A DNA stretch of 30,500 nt from NCBI GenBank assembly GCA_017550055.1, contig JAFYMM010000160.1, positions 1 through 30,500 on the forward strand. Reading direction: 5' to 3'. This DNA is from Paludibacteraceae bacterium (GTDB lineage Bacteria > Bacteroidota > Bacteroidia > Bacteroidales > Paludibacteraceae). Positions 6,317 through 16,800 of the stretch are shown here, piece after piece. A model generated the notes under the pieces. The model saw only the letters and a program-made list of their open reading frames with translations, searched no databases and was not told where the DNA came from. Position numbers and translations under genes: made by a program. Positions within the stretch are counted from its first letter, which is position 1. Every line of letters begins with the position of its first letter.

Positions 6317-7279
6317 TTAGAGTTCCCAAGCGAGAGCACTTGCGCCGAGGATGGCGGCGTCGCTTTCGTTGAGGGTAGAGAAGAGGACTTTGATTTTGTT
6401 GCGCCAAATAGGTACGAGGTTGAGATTCATGCTTTCGACGATAGGCTTGTAGATGAGGTCGCCAGCCTTGGTGAGACCGCCGAAGAGGATAATAGCTTCA
6501 GGAGCAGAGAAGGCTACGAAATCGGCAAATTTTTCGCCAAGCATGCGTCCTGTGAAAGCAAAGATGTCTTTTGCCACTTCGTCGCCTTGGATGGCTGCGT
6601 CGAAAACATCTTTTGATGTGATGTTTTCGGCTGGGATATTGCGAAGGAGAGTTTTGCGGTCGGTGAGTTCGATGATTTCGCGAGCAGTGCGTGCCACGCC
6701 CATAGCCGAAGCATAGGTTTCGAGACAGCCAGTCTTGCCACAACCACAGATGCGACCATTGTTGCGCACGGCACAAGTGTGGCCAAGTTCGCCAGCAAAG
6801 CCGTCGTGACCATAGACAACATCGCCATTGATGACAATGCCAGAGCCTACGCCTGTGCCGAGAGTAATCATGATGAAGTTTTTCATGCCTCGCGCAGCAC
6901 CGTATGTCATTTCGCCTACGGCAGCAGCATTGGCATCGTTGGTGAGAGCCACAGGGATGCCAACTCGTTCTTTGAGCATATCGGCAAAGTGAACGACTTG
7001 ATTTTTAGCCCATGTGAGATTGGCTGCACTCTCGATGCAACCAGTGTAGTAGTTGCCATTAGGTGCGCCTACGCCGATGCCACGGAAATCTTCGATAGAA
7101 TATTCGTTTTCGATGAGTTTTTTGATGCCTTCGGCAAGGTCGTTGATAAACTCTTCTGGATTATTTTGTGTGTTGCTGCGAATAGCAGTTTGTTTAAGTA
7201 CATTGCCACGTGCATCGACAACGCCAAATTTGGCTGTTTGTCCTCCAAGGTCGATGCCAATTACATAGGGTTTGCTCAT
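6317..7279 (-). CDS. ROK-family sugar kinase (probable glucokinase)
   Basis: A 320-residue cytoplasmic kinase predicted to phosphorylate a hexose with ATP. Motifs in order: phosphate-binding IGIDLGGQTAKFGVVD at 7-22, the catalytic Asp115 in LTNDANAAA, the second phosphate loop GTGVGSG at 141-147, and the ROK zinc site with His167 (ELGH) and Cys178, Cys180 and Cys185 in ICGCGKTGCLE. All residues needed for activity are present and the length is normal. It lies 52 bp downstream of a FucP-type permease on the same strand, so import followed by phosphorylation is likely. ROK kinases use glucose, N-acetylmannosamine, fructose or other sugars; glucose is the commonest assignment for this type in Bacteroidota but is not proven here. 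No helix-turn-helix domain is present, so it is not a ROK repressor. Confidence 0.92.
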   Translation of the reverse strand: MSKPYVIGIDLGGQTAKFGVVDARGNVLKQTAIRSNTQNNPEEFINDLAEGIKKLIENEYSIEDFRGIGVGAPNGNYYTGCIESAANLTWAKNQVVHFADMLKERVGIPVALTNDANAAAVGEMTYGAARGMKNFIMITLGTGVGSGIVINGDVVYGHDGFAGELGHTCAVRNNGRICGCGKTGCLETYASAMGVARTAREIIELTDRKTLLRNIPAENITSKDVFDAAIQGDEVAKDIFAFTGRMLGEKFADFVAFSAPEAIILFGGLTKAGDLIYKPIVESMNLNLVPIWRNKIKVLFSTLNESDAAILGASALAWEL

Positions 7280-7283
7280 AGTT

Positions 7284-7358
7284 ATTAGTGTGTAGTTATT
7301 AGTGAATAGTTATTAGTGTAATTTTCAACTCTCAATTCTCAACTTTCAATTTGCTACC
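7284..7358. repeat. Two kinds of short-word repeat around the permease stop codon
   Basis: Three copies of AGTTATTAGTG lie at 7280-7319, followed by three words of the type TCAACTCTCAATTC (7323-7350) that run into the end of the permease gene and encode part of its last residues. These match the low-complexity style seen at other intergenic sites in the window. Confidence 0.5.
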
Positions 7359-8582
7359 ATAGATGGCGTAGAATAGCATGTAGATGATGCCTAAGAAGAC
7401 AACGAAATAGCTATTGACGAAGCCGAAATTGTCGGCAACGAGGCCTTGAATGAGAGGTAATACGCCTCCACCGCATACCATAGTCATGAAGATGCCAGAT
7501 GCGGTTGTGGTGTGATTGCCAAGACCTTCGACCGCAAGATTGAATATCGCACCCCACATGACAGATGTGCATAGACCACAGAGGATGAGGAGCAAGATGT
7601 TGACAGGTACTTCGGCAAAACCGAACGATATGTCAGACTTGAAAACAGGCATATTGACCATGAATTGAGGCATGAATATAGCCAAAAGTACCAATATGGC
7701 AGCAACGGAAGTGGTGGTTGTGAGCATAGCACGGCTCGATACATGACCACCGATGGCAGCTCCAACGAATCGGCCAATGAGCATAAGGAACCAATATGTG
7801 CCAACGATAGTGCCAGCTACGGCTGTGTCCATTCCGAGGTCGGTTGTCATATAGAGATTGGCTATGTTAGGAATGCCAACTTCGACACCGACATAGATGA
7901 ATATTGCGATGATGCCGAGATTGAAGTGGCGGAACGAAAAGACCGATTGTTCTTTTTTCTCTTGTTTTTTGTCGGTTTGGTTGAGGTGCGGTTCAGGAAT
8001 ATCCATGAAGAACAACACGCAGAACGCCAACGAGAATATTGTGATTGCGAGCCATAGGGCAGGGCTGGCGTCTTGGATGGTGCGATTGGCAGCATTGCCC
8101 ATGAGCATACCAACAAGAACGGGAGCCAAAGTTGCGCCTGTAGAGCCAAATACGCCACCGATTTGGATGAGCTGATTGCCCTTTTTGCCACCACCAGCGA
8201 GAGTGTTGAGCATAGGGTTGCACACGGTGTTGAGGATACACATAGAGAAGCCAGAGATGAACGCACCGCAGAGGTATGTGCCATAGATGGCAGAATCCAT
8301 AAACCCAGCGAGGAACATGATGGCAACGCCAATGAGTCCGACCATGACAGCAATGAGTGAGGTGATTTTGTAGCCACGGCGTTTGAGTATCAATCCTGCA
8401 GGGACACCCATGCAAGCGTAGGCAATGAAATTGGCAAAATTGCCCAACTGCGACATGAGATTCGATGCGTTGAATTGCGACTTAACAATCACACCAAATG
8501 GATTTTGTAGTCCAGTGACGAATGCAATCATGAAGAAGAGTGCAATCATCATGATGATAGGCAATGTGTTTTTGTTTTTCAT
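7332..8582 (-). CDS. MFS sugar permease, FucP/glucose-galactose type
   Basis: A 416-residue major-facilitator protein with about 12 hydrophobic segments, expected to import a hexose with protons across the inner membrane. The N-terminal segment (FFMIAFVTGLQNPFGVIVKSQF) corresponds to the FucP-type GF-x-x-G-L-N-x-P signature, and the first half includes GVPAGLILKRRGYK, the usual MFS loop 2-3 region with basic residues. A central hydrophilic loop (NQTDKKQEKKEQS) separates the two six-helix halves, and the second half carries LMLIGRFVGA. Length fits the family. Its neighbour is a ROK kinase, which supports hexose rather than peptide or drug transport. It starts 77 bp after the DPP IV gene, and a hairpin (8609-8630) lies in that leader. 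Fucose, glucose and galactose remain equally possible substrates. Confidence 0.9.
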   Translation of the reverse strand: MKNKNTLPIIMMIALFFMIAFVTGLQNPFGVIVKSQFNASNLMSQLGNFANFIAYACMGVPAGLILKRRGYKITSLIAVMVGLIGVAIMFLAGFMDSAIYGTYLCGAFISGFSMCILNTVCNPMLNTLAGGGKKGNQLIQIGGVFGSTGATLAPVLVGMLMGNAANRTIQDASPALWLAITIFSLAFCVLFFMDIPEPHLNQTDKKQEKKEQSVFSFRHFNLGIIAIFIYVGVEVGIPNIANLYMTTDLGMDTAVAGTIVGTYWFLMLIGRFVGAAIGGHVSSRAMLTTTTSVAAILVLLAIFMPQFMVNMPVFKSDISFGFAEVPVNILLLILCGLCTSVMWGAIFNLAVEGLGNHTTTASGIFMTMVCGGGVLPLIQGLVADNFGFVNSYFVVFLGIIYMLFYAIYGSKLKVEN

Positions 8583-8608
8583 TTTTTTAGTAACTGGTAG
8601 TGAGGCAG

Positions 8609-8630
8609 CGAGTAGCGGTGAGGCTACTCG
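8609..8630. other. Hairpin in the leader of the sugar permease
   Basis: CGAGTAGC at 8609-8616 pairs with GCTACTCG at 8623-8630 around a 6-nt loop. No T tract follows on the minus strand, so it is not a standard terminator. It could be a processing or stability element between the DPP IV and permease genes. Confidence 0.45.
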
Positions 8631-8659
8631 TTTCGCCCGTTTGTTTTTACTTTATTGGA

Positions 8660-10825
8660 TTATAAATTGTTTTTCAAGAAAGTGTTGAAGCGAGTGTAGA
8701 GGTGGTAGCGTGTTTTAGCACCGAGGATACTATGGTTTTTGTTAGGATAGATTTGCATTTCGAATTGGATGCCAGCTTCGACAAGAGCATCGCAATAGAG
8801 CATAGCGTGTTGGAAATGTACGTTGTCGTCGGCAGTGCCATGACAAAGGAGTAGTTTGCCTTTGAGGAGGTGAGCATTTTCGATTAGGTCAGATTTCTCA
8901 TAGCCATGGTCGTTCTCTTGTGGAGTTGACATGAAGCGTTCGGTGTAGGCAGTGTTGTATAGACGCCAATCAGTTACAGGCGCAATAGAGATACCTGCTT
9001 TGAAGGTTTCGTTGCCATAAGTGAGGCAGTTGAGAGCCATGAATCCACCGAAAGACCATCCCCAGATGGCAATTCTGTCTTCGTCGATATAAGATTGTTT
9101 GCCGAAATATTGGGCAGCAGCAACTTGGTCTTCAGTTTCATATTTGCCAAGATTCCAATAAGTGCAAGTGCGGAATTCGCGACCACGAGCACCTGTGCCA
9201 CGGCTATCAACGCAAGCAACGATGTAGCCCTCTTGAACGAGATAGTATTCCCAATCAGGTTTGAAGCGGTCGAGAGCCTCTTGACTGTCGGGACCAGAAT
9301 ATTGAACCATAACGAGAGGATACTCTTTGTTGGCATCGAAATTGGCAGGTTTGATAATCCAGCCATAGAGATTTGTGCCATTGACAGCATCGAAATTGAT
9401 AAACTCTTTAGTAGGTAGTTGGTAGGCATCGAATTTAGCTTGCAACTCTTTGTTGTCGATGATAGTGCGTAGAGCCTTGCCCTTAGTGTCGCGGAGGGTG
9501 AATGTGTTAGCCGTAGTTGTATTGTGGAATTGCGCTACGATATATTTCATTCCCTTAGAGAACGATGCAGAATGTGTGCCAGGACGAGGGTCGAGGTTAG
9601 TTATATTGCCTTTTTTGTCAGCTTTGTAGATGTGGCGTTGCGATGGGTGTTCTTTAGCAGCTTGGAAATAGGCTGTTTTGCTATTTTCGTCGTAGCCATA
9701 GTAAGCAGTAACATCCCATTCGCCTTTGGTGATTTGGCGGATAAGATTGCCATTAGCACCATAGTGGTAGATATGACGCCAGCCATCACGTTCGCTCATA
9801 GCAATGAACGAATTGTCGCTATTGAATTTGAGGTGAGTGTAGTTGGTGTAGTCGATATAGACCTTGTCGGACTCAGAGAGCAATGTGCGAGCAACGCCAG
9901 AGCGAGGGTTTACGCTCAAGAGGTCGAGAGTTGTTTGATTGCGATTGAGGCGCACAACGGCAAGCGATTCGTTGTCGTTAGTCCATTGGATGATAGGGAA
10001 ATAGATGTTGTTGCCTGTGCCACAATCCATCTGTTTAGTAGTGCGATTTGCGATGTCGTAAACATGAATAGATACGGTAGAGTTGGTTTCGCCAGCCTTT
10101 GGATATTTATATGTGTAGGCTTTGTCGTAAGGGTGGTCGTAAACATCGAATGAGAACTGTTTGATTTCGCTTTCGTCGAAACGTACCCAGGCAAGAAGTT
10201 TGCTGTCAGGACTCCATTCGAAATAGCGAGTGCGACCGAACTCTTCTTCATAGACCCAGTCGGCAGTACCATTGATGACTTTGTTGAACTCGCCATCTTT
10301 AGTGATTTGTATTTCAGTGTTGAAATCGAGTTTTTTGATGAAGAGATTATTGCCACGAGCAAAAGCAATCATGCGACCATCAGGCGAGAATTGAGCCAAA
10401 TTTTGTAGGCCAGGGTTTTGGCTGAGAGGCTCTAACTCGTTGCGCGCAATGTTATAGACATAGTATGTAGTAGAGAACGAGTGGCGGTAGATAGGAGTTT
10501 TGTCGGTGAGAATAAGGATGCGTTTCTCTTGAGAGTCGAATACGTAGTCAGAAATATTCTTTAAGTTGCAGTTTTGAGCAGTAGCAACATCGAAAATTGT
10601 TTCGATAGCTTTTCCTGATAGATAGTCGTATTTGATGATTTTAGTGCCATCTTCGGATAGCATAGTGTAGCTAGTGCCATCATTCATAGAGTAGAGAGCC
10701 GCCATAGTTTGAGGGCGGAAAGCACCAGAAGTGAAATCACGGAGATATTGTTCCGAAACAGAATTAGCAAATGCACACTGCATAACACACAATGCGCAGA
10801 TAAGAGAGATAAAGATTTTTTTCAT
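8660..10825 (-). CDS. Dipeptidyl peptidase IV (S9B family), secreted
   Basis: A 721-residue serine exopeptidase that removes X-Pro or X-Ala dipeptides from peptide N-termini, expected in the periplasm or on the cell surface. The start at 10825 gives MKKIFISLICALCVMQCAFA, a signal peptide; a frame extending to 10984 overlaps porZ and is unlikely. An eight-bladed beta-propeller domain spans about 40-500 and includes DWVYEEEFGR near 189-198, whose glutamates bind the substrate amino terminus in DPP IV. The alpha/beta-hydrolase domain follows with nucleophile Ser591 in GWSFGG, Asp666 in HGTADDN and His698 in NKNHSI, spaced as in human DPP IV. It follows porZ by 53 bp; a TACCTTTG at 10865-10872 could give extra transcription. 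The signal-peptide core is encoded by short repeat words like those at 3086-3117. Confidence 0.95.
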   Translation of the reverse strand: MKKIFISLICALCVMQCAFANSVSEQYLRDFTSGAFRPQTMAALYSMNDGTSYTMLSEDGTKIIKYDYLSGKAIETIFDVATAQNCNLKNISDYVFDSQEKRILILTDKTPIYRHSFSTTYYVYNIARNELEPLSQNPGLQNLAQFSPDGRMIAFARGNNLFIKKLDFNTEIQITKDGEFNKVINGTADWVYEEEFGRTRYFEWSPDSKLLAWVRFDESEIKQFSFDVYDHPYDKAYTYKYPKAGETNSTVSIHVYDIANRTTKQMDCGTGNNIYFPIIQWTNDNESLAVVRLNRNQTTLDLLSVNPRSGVARTLLSESDKVYIDYTNYTHLKFNSDNSFIAMSERDGWRHIYHYGANGNLIRQITKGEWDVTAYYGYDENSKTAYFQAAKEHPSQRHIYKADKKGNITNLDPRPGTHSASFSKGMKYIVAQFHNTTTANTFTLRDTKGKALRTIIDNKELQAKFDAYQLPTKEFINFDAVNGTNLYGWIIKPANFDANKEYPLVMVQYSGPDSQEALDRFKPDWEYYLVQEGYIVACVDSRGTGARGREFRTCTYWNLGKYETEDQVAAAQYFGKQSYIDEDRIAIWGWSFGGFMALNCLTYGNETFKAGISIAPVTDWRLYNTAYTERFMSTPQENDHGYEKSDLIENAHLLKGKLLLCHGTADDNVHFQHAMLYCDALVEAGIQFEMQIYPNKNHSILGAKTRYHLYTRFNTFLKNNL

Positions 10826-10864
10826 ATTGTTTTTAATGTATTTGTTTGCTTTATTTATGAAATG

Positions 10865-10872
10865 CAAAGGTA
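10865..10872 (-). promoter_or_regulatory. Possible -7 box (TACCTTTG) upstream of DPP IV
   Basis: TACCTTTG on the minus strand, in the porZ-DPP IV gap, is identical to the -7 boxes at 3072-3079 and 17566-17573. I find no TTTG at 19-21 bases upstream, so it may be a weak internal promoter of the operon. Confidence 0.35.
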
Positions 10873-10878
10873 CAAAAA

Positions 10879-13233
10879 TTATTTTATAATAAGTATTTTT
10901 GCTATATGTTTTTGTTTTCCATCGGCAGAGGTGCAATGAGCAAAGTACACGCCACTTGCGACCTTGTTGCCCGAAAAGTTGCATCTATCCCATGTGGCAA
11001 CACCACCATTAGAGAGTGTTTCGTATATGAGATTTCCATTTATATCGGTTATTCTGATTTGAGTATCAGCAATTAATCCAGTTATAGTTACCAGTCCAGT
11101 ATATTCAGGGCGAACAGGATTAGGGTAGGCACGTACATTTTCGAAAATATTGCCACCTTCGATAGCGTCGGATTGATATGATATAAGACCATTTCCTGTT
11201 CCGATGAAAACCTCTCCTGTTTTTTCATTAATAGCAATAGATTGGATAGCATTAGACAATAAAGGACTATTTTCGGTTGTGAAATGGTGGATAGTTTCGA
11301 GACCATTTTCAGATACAAGATATATTCCTGAAGAGGCTGTACCTATCCACTTGCGATTGGCACCATCTACGGCAATGGCTTTTATCTCTTCAGTGTCAAG
11401 AAGATAGTCGGCAAGACCAGTTCCGTCGTTGCGTGGAATTTTGATGCGATAAACACGGAAGTTGCTGTCGAACATTTTTGAAGGGTCATTGATTAGGAAT
11501 ACACCTTTTGTTGTTCCAACCCAGATAACTCCATTTTTGTCTTGTGCGATAGAGCGGAGCAGTGGGTTAGCATCGAATCGTAATTCTTTATTATCTTGGT
11601 CGAATACTTTTGTGAAAGCCGCAGTTTTGTCATCTCCTGTATAATCCAAAGTGCCATTATCATCGAGAGTGTAAAAAATTGAATTGTTGGTGTCTCTGTA
11701 GCGAGGCATTAAGAATATTTTTTGATTAGGATTTTTGTTAGATATTATAATGTCTTGAGGCGTTAAATCGTTGTGTGATACAATAATGTTATTAGGTATT
11801 TCATGATATACGCCGTTTGGGTCGATATATTTTATCAGATTACCAGCATTATTTAGCATCCATAAATTGCCTTTTTCATCGTATGTTATACCATCTACAC
11901 GGGTATAATTGTATTTTTCTTTTTCTGTTCGGTCTTCGAATATAGAAACTAATCCGCTATTGTTGCTATGGTGGAATTTGTAGAATTCATCATTTCTGAA
12001 TTCATATAGGCCAAGTCCATAACTAGCAATCCAAAAGTTAGTATTATCGTTAGGGTTAATAGCTATATCGACAAGGTCGTAGCTAGTGTTAAGGTCGTAT
12101 GTTGAGCTTTCGATTTTTGTTCGAGATACAAAATAGTAGGTATCGTATTTTTTCCAAGAGTTATTTTCATATATAGAAAGAGATGCAGGGGTATAGTAGT
12201 TAGTAGCCCATCTGCCACCCGGAACACTGAATATGCGACCGTCAGAATATTTTAAACGCCAAGAAGTGTTTGATTCTGGACCATTAGGTACAAAATAATT
12301 ATACTCCTCAGTTTTTAGATTTTTTGATATTAAAACATAATTTGAGAAGAACCATATAATATTTTTGTTGTTATCAAGTAATGCATCAATAGCATCTTGT
12401 GCGATAAAGATTTCTTCTTTATCATTTATCATTGAAATTTGATTAGCAGTATCTGTAAGTATAATAGCACCATTGCTAATTGATATATTTTTAATTGCAG
12501 ATTTATATTTTGTCCATGAATTATTGGCGTATCTATACAAAATGTTGTTTTCTTTAAGTAGATATATGGTATCTTGGACAAGATGCATATCTATGTTTTT
12601 TTTGATAGAATCAGGAGTAGATAATCTGTTCCAATTTTGGTAGTTGATTAGATTTTTAGAAGTATTGCCAATAAGAATGTTATTTTCTGTAAGGGCATAT
12701 AAGTCGTTATTGTATATGTGGGTTTTTATTGTTTTTTCAGAGTTGCCTTCATTGCCAATAATATAAGTTTCAGTAAATTCATTTTTACTTAGATTTAAAA
12801 TAGTGATACCAAAATCGCATGCAATATAAGCTAAATTATTGTGAAAGCAAACATTGTTAATTTGTTTACTTCCATTTATATTTTTTCTGTAAATATCTGA
12901 TATATTTACAATAGTACCATCTTCGCTCAATAGGTCGATATTAGAATTTTTGTATGCAATGAATAATATATTTTTGAAATCGGAATATTCGATTAGACAT
13001 ATATTATTGTCATTAAGCCCCGAAATTTTAGAATAAGTATCTACTATATTGTCATTTTTATCGACAGAGAATAGGGCACCTGTGCTGATGCCATAAATTT
13101 TATCTTGAGATTGTGTTATTTGGCTTATATTAGTGTAAGATATATGAGTTCGCCAAGAGCCAATAGCAGACTGCGAAAATAGACAATTTACAGTATATAA
13201 AGTAAAAATAAAAAAGAAAAATAATTTTTTCAT
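10879..13233 (-). CDS. porZ: PorZ-like T9SS surface protein with C-terminal sorting domain
   Basis: A 784-residue exported protein. It begins with a signal peptide (MKKLFFFFIFTLYTVNCLFSQ) and continues with SAIGSWRTHISYTN, the start typical of PorZ. Repeated beta-propeller strands follow, including segments such as DKNGVIWVGTTKGVFLIND and DGANRKWIGTASSGIYLVSE that resemble two-component-regulator propeller blades. The last ~85 residues (from YPNPVRPEYTG to GVYFAHC and a basic end IAKILIIK) form a type A T9SS C-terminal domain. In Porphyromonas gingivalis PorZ lies on the surface and supplies anionic LPS to the sortase complex. Length agrees with about 780 residues for PorZ. It follows rdgB by 25 bp and precedes a DPP IV gene. 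The N-terminal half is AT-rich compared with neighbours. Another propeller T9SS cargo is the main alternative. Confidence 0.8.
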   Translation of the reverse strand: MKKLFFFFIFTLYTVNCLFSQSAIGSWRTHISYTNISQITQSQDKIYGISTGALFSVDKNDNIVDTYSKISGLNDNNICLIEYSDFKNILFIAYKNSNIDLLSEDGTIVNISDIYRKNINGSKQINNVCFHNNLAYIACDFGITILNLSKNEFTETYIIGNEGNSEKTIKTHIYNNDLYALTENNILIGNTSKNLINYQNWNRLSTPDSIKKNIDMHLVQDTIYLLKENNILYRYANNSWTKYKSAIKNISISNGAIILTDTANQISMINDKEEIFIAQDAIDALLDNNKNIIWFFSNYVLISKNLKTEEYNYFVPNGPESNTSWRLKYSDGRIFSVPGGRWATNYYTPASLSIYENNSWKKYDTYYFVSRTKIESSTYDLNTSYDLVDIAINPNDNTNFWIASYGLGLYEFRNDEFYKFHHSNNSGLVSIFEDRTEKEKYNYTRVDGITYDEKGNLWMLNNAGNLIKYIDPNGVYHEIPNNIIVSHNDLTPQDIIISNKNPNQKIFLMPRYRDTNNSIFYTLDDNGTLDYTGDDKTAAFTKVFDQDNKELRFDANPLLRSIAQDKNGVIWVGTTKGVFLINDPSKMFDSNFRVYRIKIPRNDGTGLADYLLDTEEIKAIAVDGANRKWIGTASSGIYLVSENGLETIHHFTTENSPLLSNAIQSIAINEKTGEVFIGTGNGLISYQSDAIEGGNIFENVRAYPNPVRPEYTGLVTITGLIADTQIRITDINGNLIYETLSNGGVATWDRCNFSGNKVASGVYFAHCTSADGKQKHIAKILIIK

Positions 13234-13258
13234 ATTATGGTTATTATATGATAATTAG

Positions 13259-13837
13259 TTATTTTGAATTGAGAAAATCTTTGAATTTTTGCATTGCTAT
13301 AGCACGATGTGAAATTTTGTTTTTAACTTCAGAAGGTAATTCGGCAAAAGTTTTGTCGTATCCATCAGGAATAAATACAGGGTCGTAGCCAAATCCACCA
13401 TCGCCTTGAGGAGCCTCAGTGATAGTGCCTTGTATTGAGCCTTCGAAGAAATGGACTTGTTCATCTAATATAACGGCGATGACAGTTATAAATTGTGCTT
13501 TGCGATTTGTTTCGTTTTTTAGTGCGTTTAGAAGTTTTTCGGTGTTGCGTTGAGAATTTGATGGTTCGCCAGCATATCTAGCAGATAGTACGCCCGGCTC
13601 TCCGTTTAATGCATCAACAGATAAGCCAGAGTCATCGGCAAAACAATTACATTTTATTTTGTCGTGTAGATATTTTGCTTTTTGTAGTGCATTGTCTTTG
13701 AAAGTATTGCCCGTTTCTGGAATTTCTTCGAAAAAATTTATTTCCGAAAGGTTTTTTATTTTGAAAGTGTTGTTTATTATAGCTTTTACTTCATCAGCTT
13801 TGTGAGCATTGTGGGTAACAAAAATTAGTTCTTTCAT
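13259..13837 (-). CDS. rdgB: dITP/XTP pyrophosphatase (RdgB/HAM1)
   Basis: A 192-residue cytoplasmic house-cleaning enzyme that hydrolyses non-canonical purine triphosphates (dITP, ITP, XTP) to monophosphates and so keeps them out of DNA. The substrate-binding THNAHK lies at 8-13, the catalytic acidic pair Asp68-Asp69 in ADDSGL, GEPGVLSARYAG at 79-90, the FGYDPVF strand and the C-terminal SHRA base-recognition motif are all present. Length is normal. Its ATG begins three bases after the stop of the LRR gene, which suggests translational coupling, and porZ follows by 25 bp. Sitting between two genes for exported proteins is a matter of gene order and does not suggest a special role. Confidence 0.96.
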   Translation of the reverse strand: MKELIFVTHNAHKADEVKAIINNTFKIKNLSEINFFEEIPETGNTFKDNALQKAKYLHDKIKCNCFADDSGLSVDALNGEPGVLSARYAGEPSNSQRNTEKLLNALKNETNRKAQFITVIAVILDEQVHFFEGSIQGTITEAPQGDGGFGYDPVFIPDGYDKTFAELPSEVKNKISHRAIAMQKFKDFLNSK

Positions 13838-13840
13838 AAT

Positions 13841-16800
13841 TTACAATTTATTTATTTTAGCATTACAGTCTGTAAAAGAGTTTTTTTCGATGTTTTTAAT
13901 ATTTTTATGTGTTATAATTTCGGTTATTTGATTGCATCCATAGAAAGCATAGTCTGCGATATTTTGTACTGATTTCGGTATTTTTACTTTGCCTTTTTTG
14001 GCTCTCGGACAAAAAATGAGAGTAGTCATATCGGCAGAGTATATTATACCATCTTCAGATTTATATTGAGTGTTATCACTCCTTATGCTAATTGCTTCGA
14101 GATTTAGGCAACCGTTGAAGGCTTTATGAGTTAGGGATTGTAAGTTTTTGCCTAAAGATACTCTTTTCAGATTTGTGCAACCATTGAATGCGTAGTCTTT
14201 GATTTCTTCGATATGGTATAATATTACATGTTGGATTTTTGTGCATTTGTTGAATGCATAGGAGTCAACAATTTTAGCTTTATTGTGTGCGACATAAGTA
14301 TCGTTGTAGCCTTGTGGGCAATGTAGTAATATATTCATGTCGCTAGAATATAAGACACCATTATATGTGCTAAAAATTTTATTTGAAGAGTCGAGATAGC
14401 GTGTGAAATTGGTATTTTTATCGAAAGCGGACATATCAATATGTCGTAGATTAGATGATAATTCTACAGAATTTATAGAACTACAACCTTCGAAAGCCAT
14501 TTCTTTGATTGACTCCACTTTTTTAGGGATTGTGATTTTTCCTTTCAATTGTGTGCAATTATGGAAAGTAGCAGTGTTTATAATCTTTATTTCAGGAGGC
14601 AGTATAATGTTTTTGTCAGAGTTTATGTATTGAAGAGATGAACAATAGGCAAATGCCATATCGCCAATTTGGGTTATATTATTGCCAAGTTTGGCTTTTT
14701 TCATATTGCTACAATTGCGAAATGCGGCAGAGCCAATAGAGCAATAAGCATTATTTAGATTGATAGAATCGATTTGTGTGCAATTTTCGAATGCAGAGTT
14801 GTCTATCAATGAGATTGATGTTGGTATGTTTATATATTTTAGAGAAGAACAATTGGCAAAAGCAGATTCGTATATGCTATTTAGAGAGTTAGGGAATACT
14901 ATTGTTTTTAGATTAGAGCATCCATCAAAAGCATTTGGACCAATGGCAGATAGAGATTGAGGAAGTACGATTTGTTCTAAGTCTGTATTATTTGCCATAA
15001 AATTAGAAGCAATTGCGATAGTTCCTTCTTTGATGATTATGCTTTTAGGTTTATTATTCCCAATATATTTGAACGCTACATTGTCAATATAGATAATATT
15101 GTTGTTTTGTGAGTTAAACCAAGCTGTGTTGTTAAATGCAGAATTGTCGATTTTAATATCGGAATTTGATTGTATGTTGATGTTTTTGAGAGGCGTAGAA
15201 TTAGCAAATGCAAATTTTTCTATTGAATTTACACTTGTGGGAATGGTAATACTTTCGATATTCATACCATAGAAGGCATAGTCATCTATGTTTTGTACAG
15301 TATTTCCAATTGTTAGAGAAGCAGTTTTTGTTGTATAATCAAATATTGGTTTTTTGGTTTTGCAATTTTCGGCATTATAAATGATATTAGTGAGATTATA
15401 GCATTTGCCGAAAGCTTTAGGTTGTATTTCTTCTACGGTGTTAGGTATTTCTATAGAAGTTAGGCTATTACATTCGTAGAAAGCTTGTTCTTTTATGATA
15501 GTTGTAGTGTTTGGTATAGATATAGAGCTGAGATTTTTGCAACCAGCGAATGCTTTTTCTCCGATAGATTCGATACCTTGTGGTAGAGTAATTGATTTCA
15601 AGCTTTCGCAATTAGCAAAGCATTTGTCCTCTATTTTTTCAAGAGGGTGTTTTAGGTCTATTTCAATAAGGCTTTGGCAATTGAAAAAAGCAGAGGTTCC
15701 TATGTCTGTGATATTCTCTCCAAGGTCGATGTATGTTAATAACTGGCAATTAGAAAACGCATAAGCTCCAATGTTGGTTGTTGCATTGTCTATTTTTACC
15801 TTTGATAGATAAGAACATCCAGAAAAAGCACGTTTGCCTATTTGAGTTACTGTTTGGGGTAATTCTATTGAATATAGAGATTTGCAATATTCGAAAGCAT
15901 AATCTTCAATAATTATTAAATCTTCTCCAATTGTGAGATAGCTTAGGTTTGTGCAGTATGCAAAAGCTTTATTACCTATATATTTTACATTTTTTAGGTC
16001 TATGTAGTATATACTTTCACATTTGTAGAAAGCAAATGGTTCTATATGTAGGAATTGAGACTTTATGTCAATTTGAGAGAGATTGGAGCAATGCGAAAAA
16101 GCTCTATTGCCTATACGGGTGCATTTGGCTGGGATTATAATAGAGTCGAGGAGAGAACATCCTGCAAATGCATATTCTTGTATTGAAGTTATGTTGTTGT
16201 GTAGGGTTACTCGTTCGAGATTTGGGCATTTAGAGAAAGTGCCAGCTGGAATGTTTTTAATGGAATTGGGGATATTGGCATTGAGAATGCTTTGACAATT
16301 GTAGAATACACCCTCTTTCATTGATTTTAGGGAAGTAGGGAGCGAAGCATTTTGCAAAGAATAGCAATTGCAAAAACAGTATTTACCAATATGTTTGAGT
16401 AAGTTGTTGAATTTTACATTAGTTAGGTTCTTACAATTCTTGAACGCATAATCATCTAATATTTCGAGGTCGTATGGGAGATTGATGGTTTTTAGGTTAG
16501 TGCAGTTTTCGAAAGCAGAGTTGTATATGTAGAGAATGTTAGAAGGGAAGTTTATGTATTCAAGTTGTGAGTTGTTCTTAAAGCAGTTAGTTGCGATTGT
16601 TGTTGTGTTTTCTTTGAAGTCAGTTGCGAAGATAGAGTCGTTATTTCCTTTGTATGAATAGAGTATGTTGTTCACATAAAGCATGTCGGATTTGATACTA
16701 TTGTACCATTTCGTGTTGTGAAGGGCAAAGCGGTCGATAGTTTTTATCGATTTTGGGAAATCTATTGTGTCTATGCTATGGCAGTTGTAGAGTAGATATT

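Noticed and set aside
7332..7365. Truncation of the permease by word repeats at its 3' end
   Set aside because: The last hydrophobic segment (to IYMLFYAIYGSKL) is complete; only a few terminal residues come from the repeat.
9524..10153. 209-residue plus-strand open frame
   Set aside because: Shadow of the DPP IV propeller domain on the other strand.
10826..10984. Longer N-terminus for DPP IV
   Set aside because: It would overlap the end of porZ and remove the clear signal peptide beginning at 10825.
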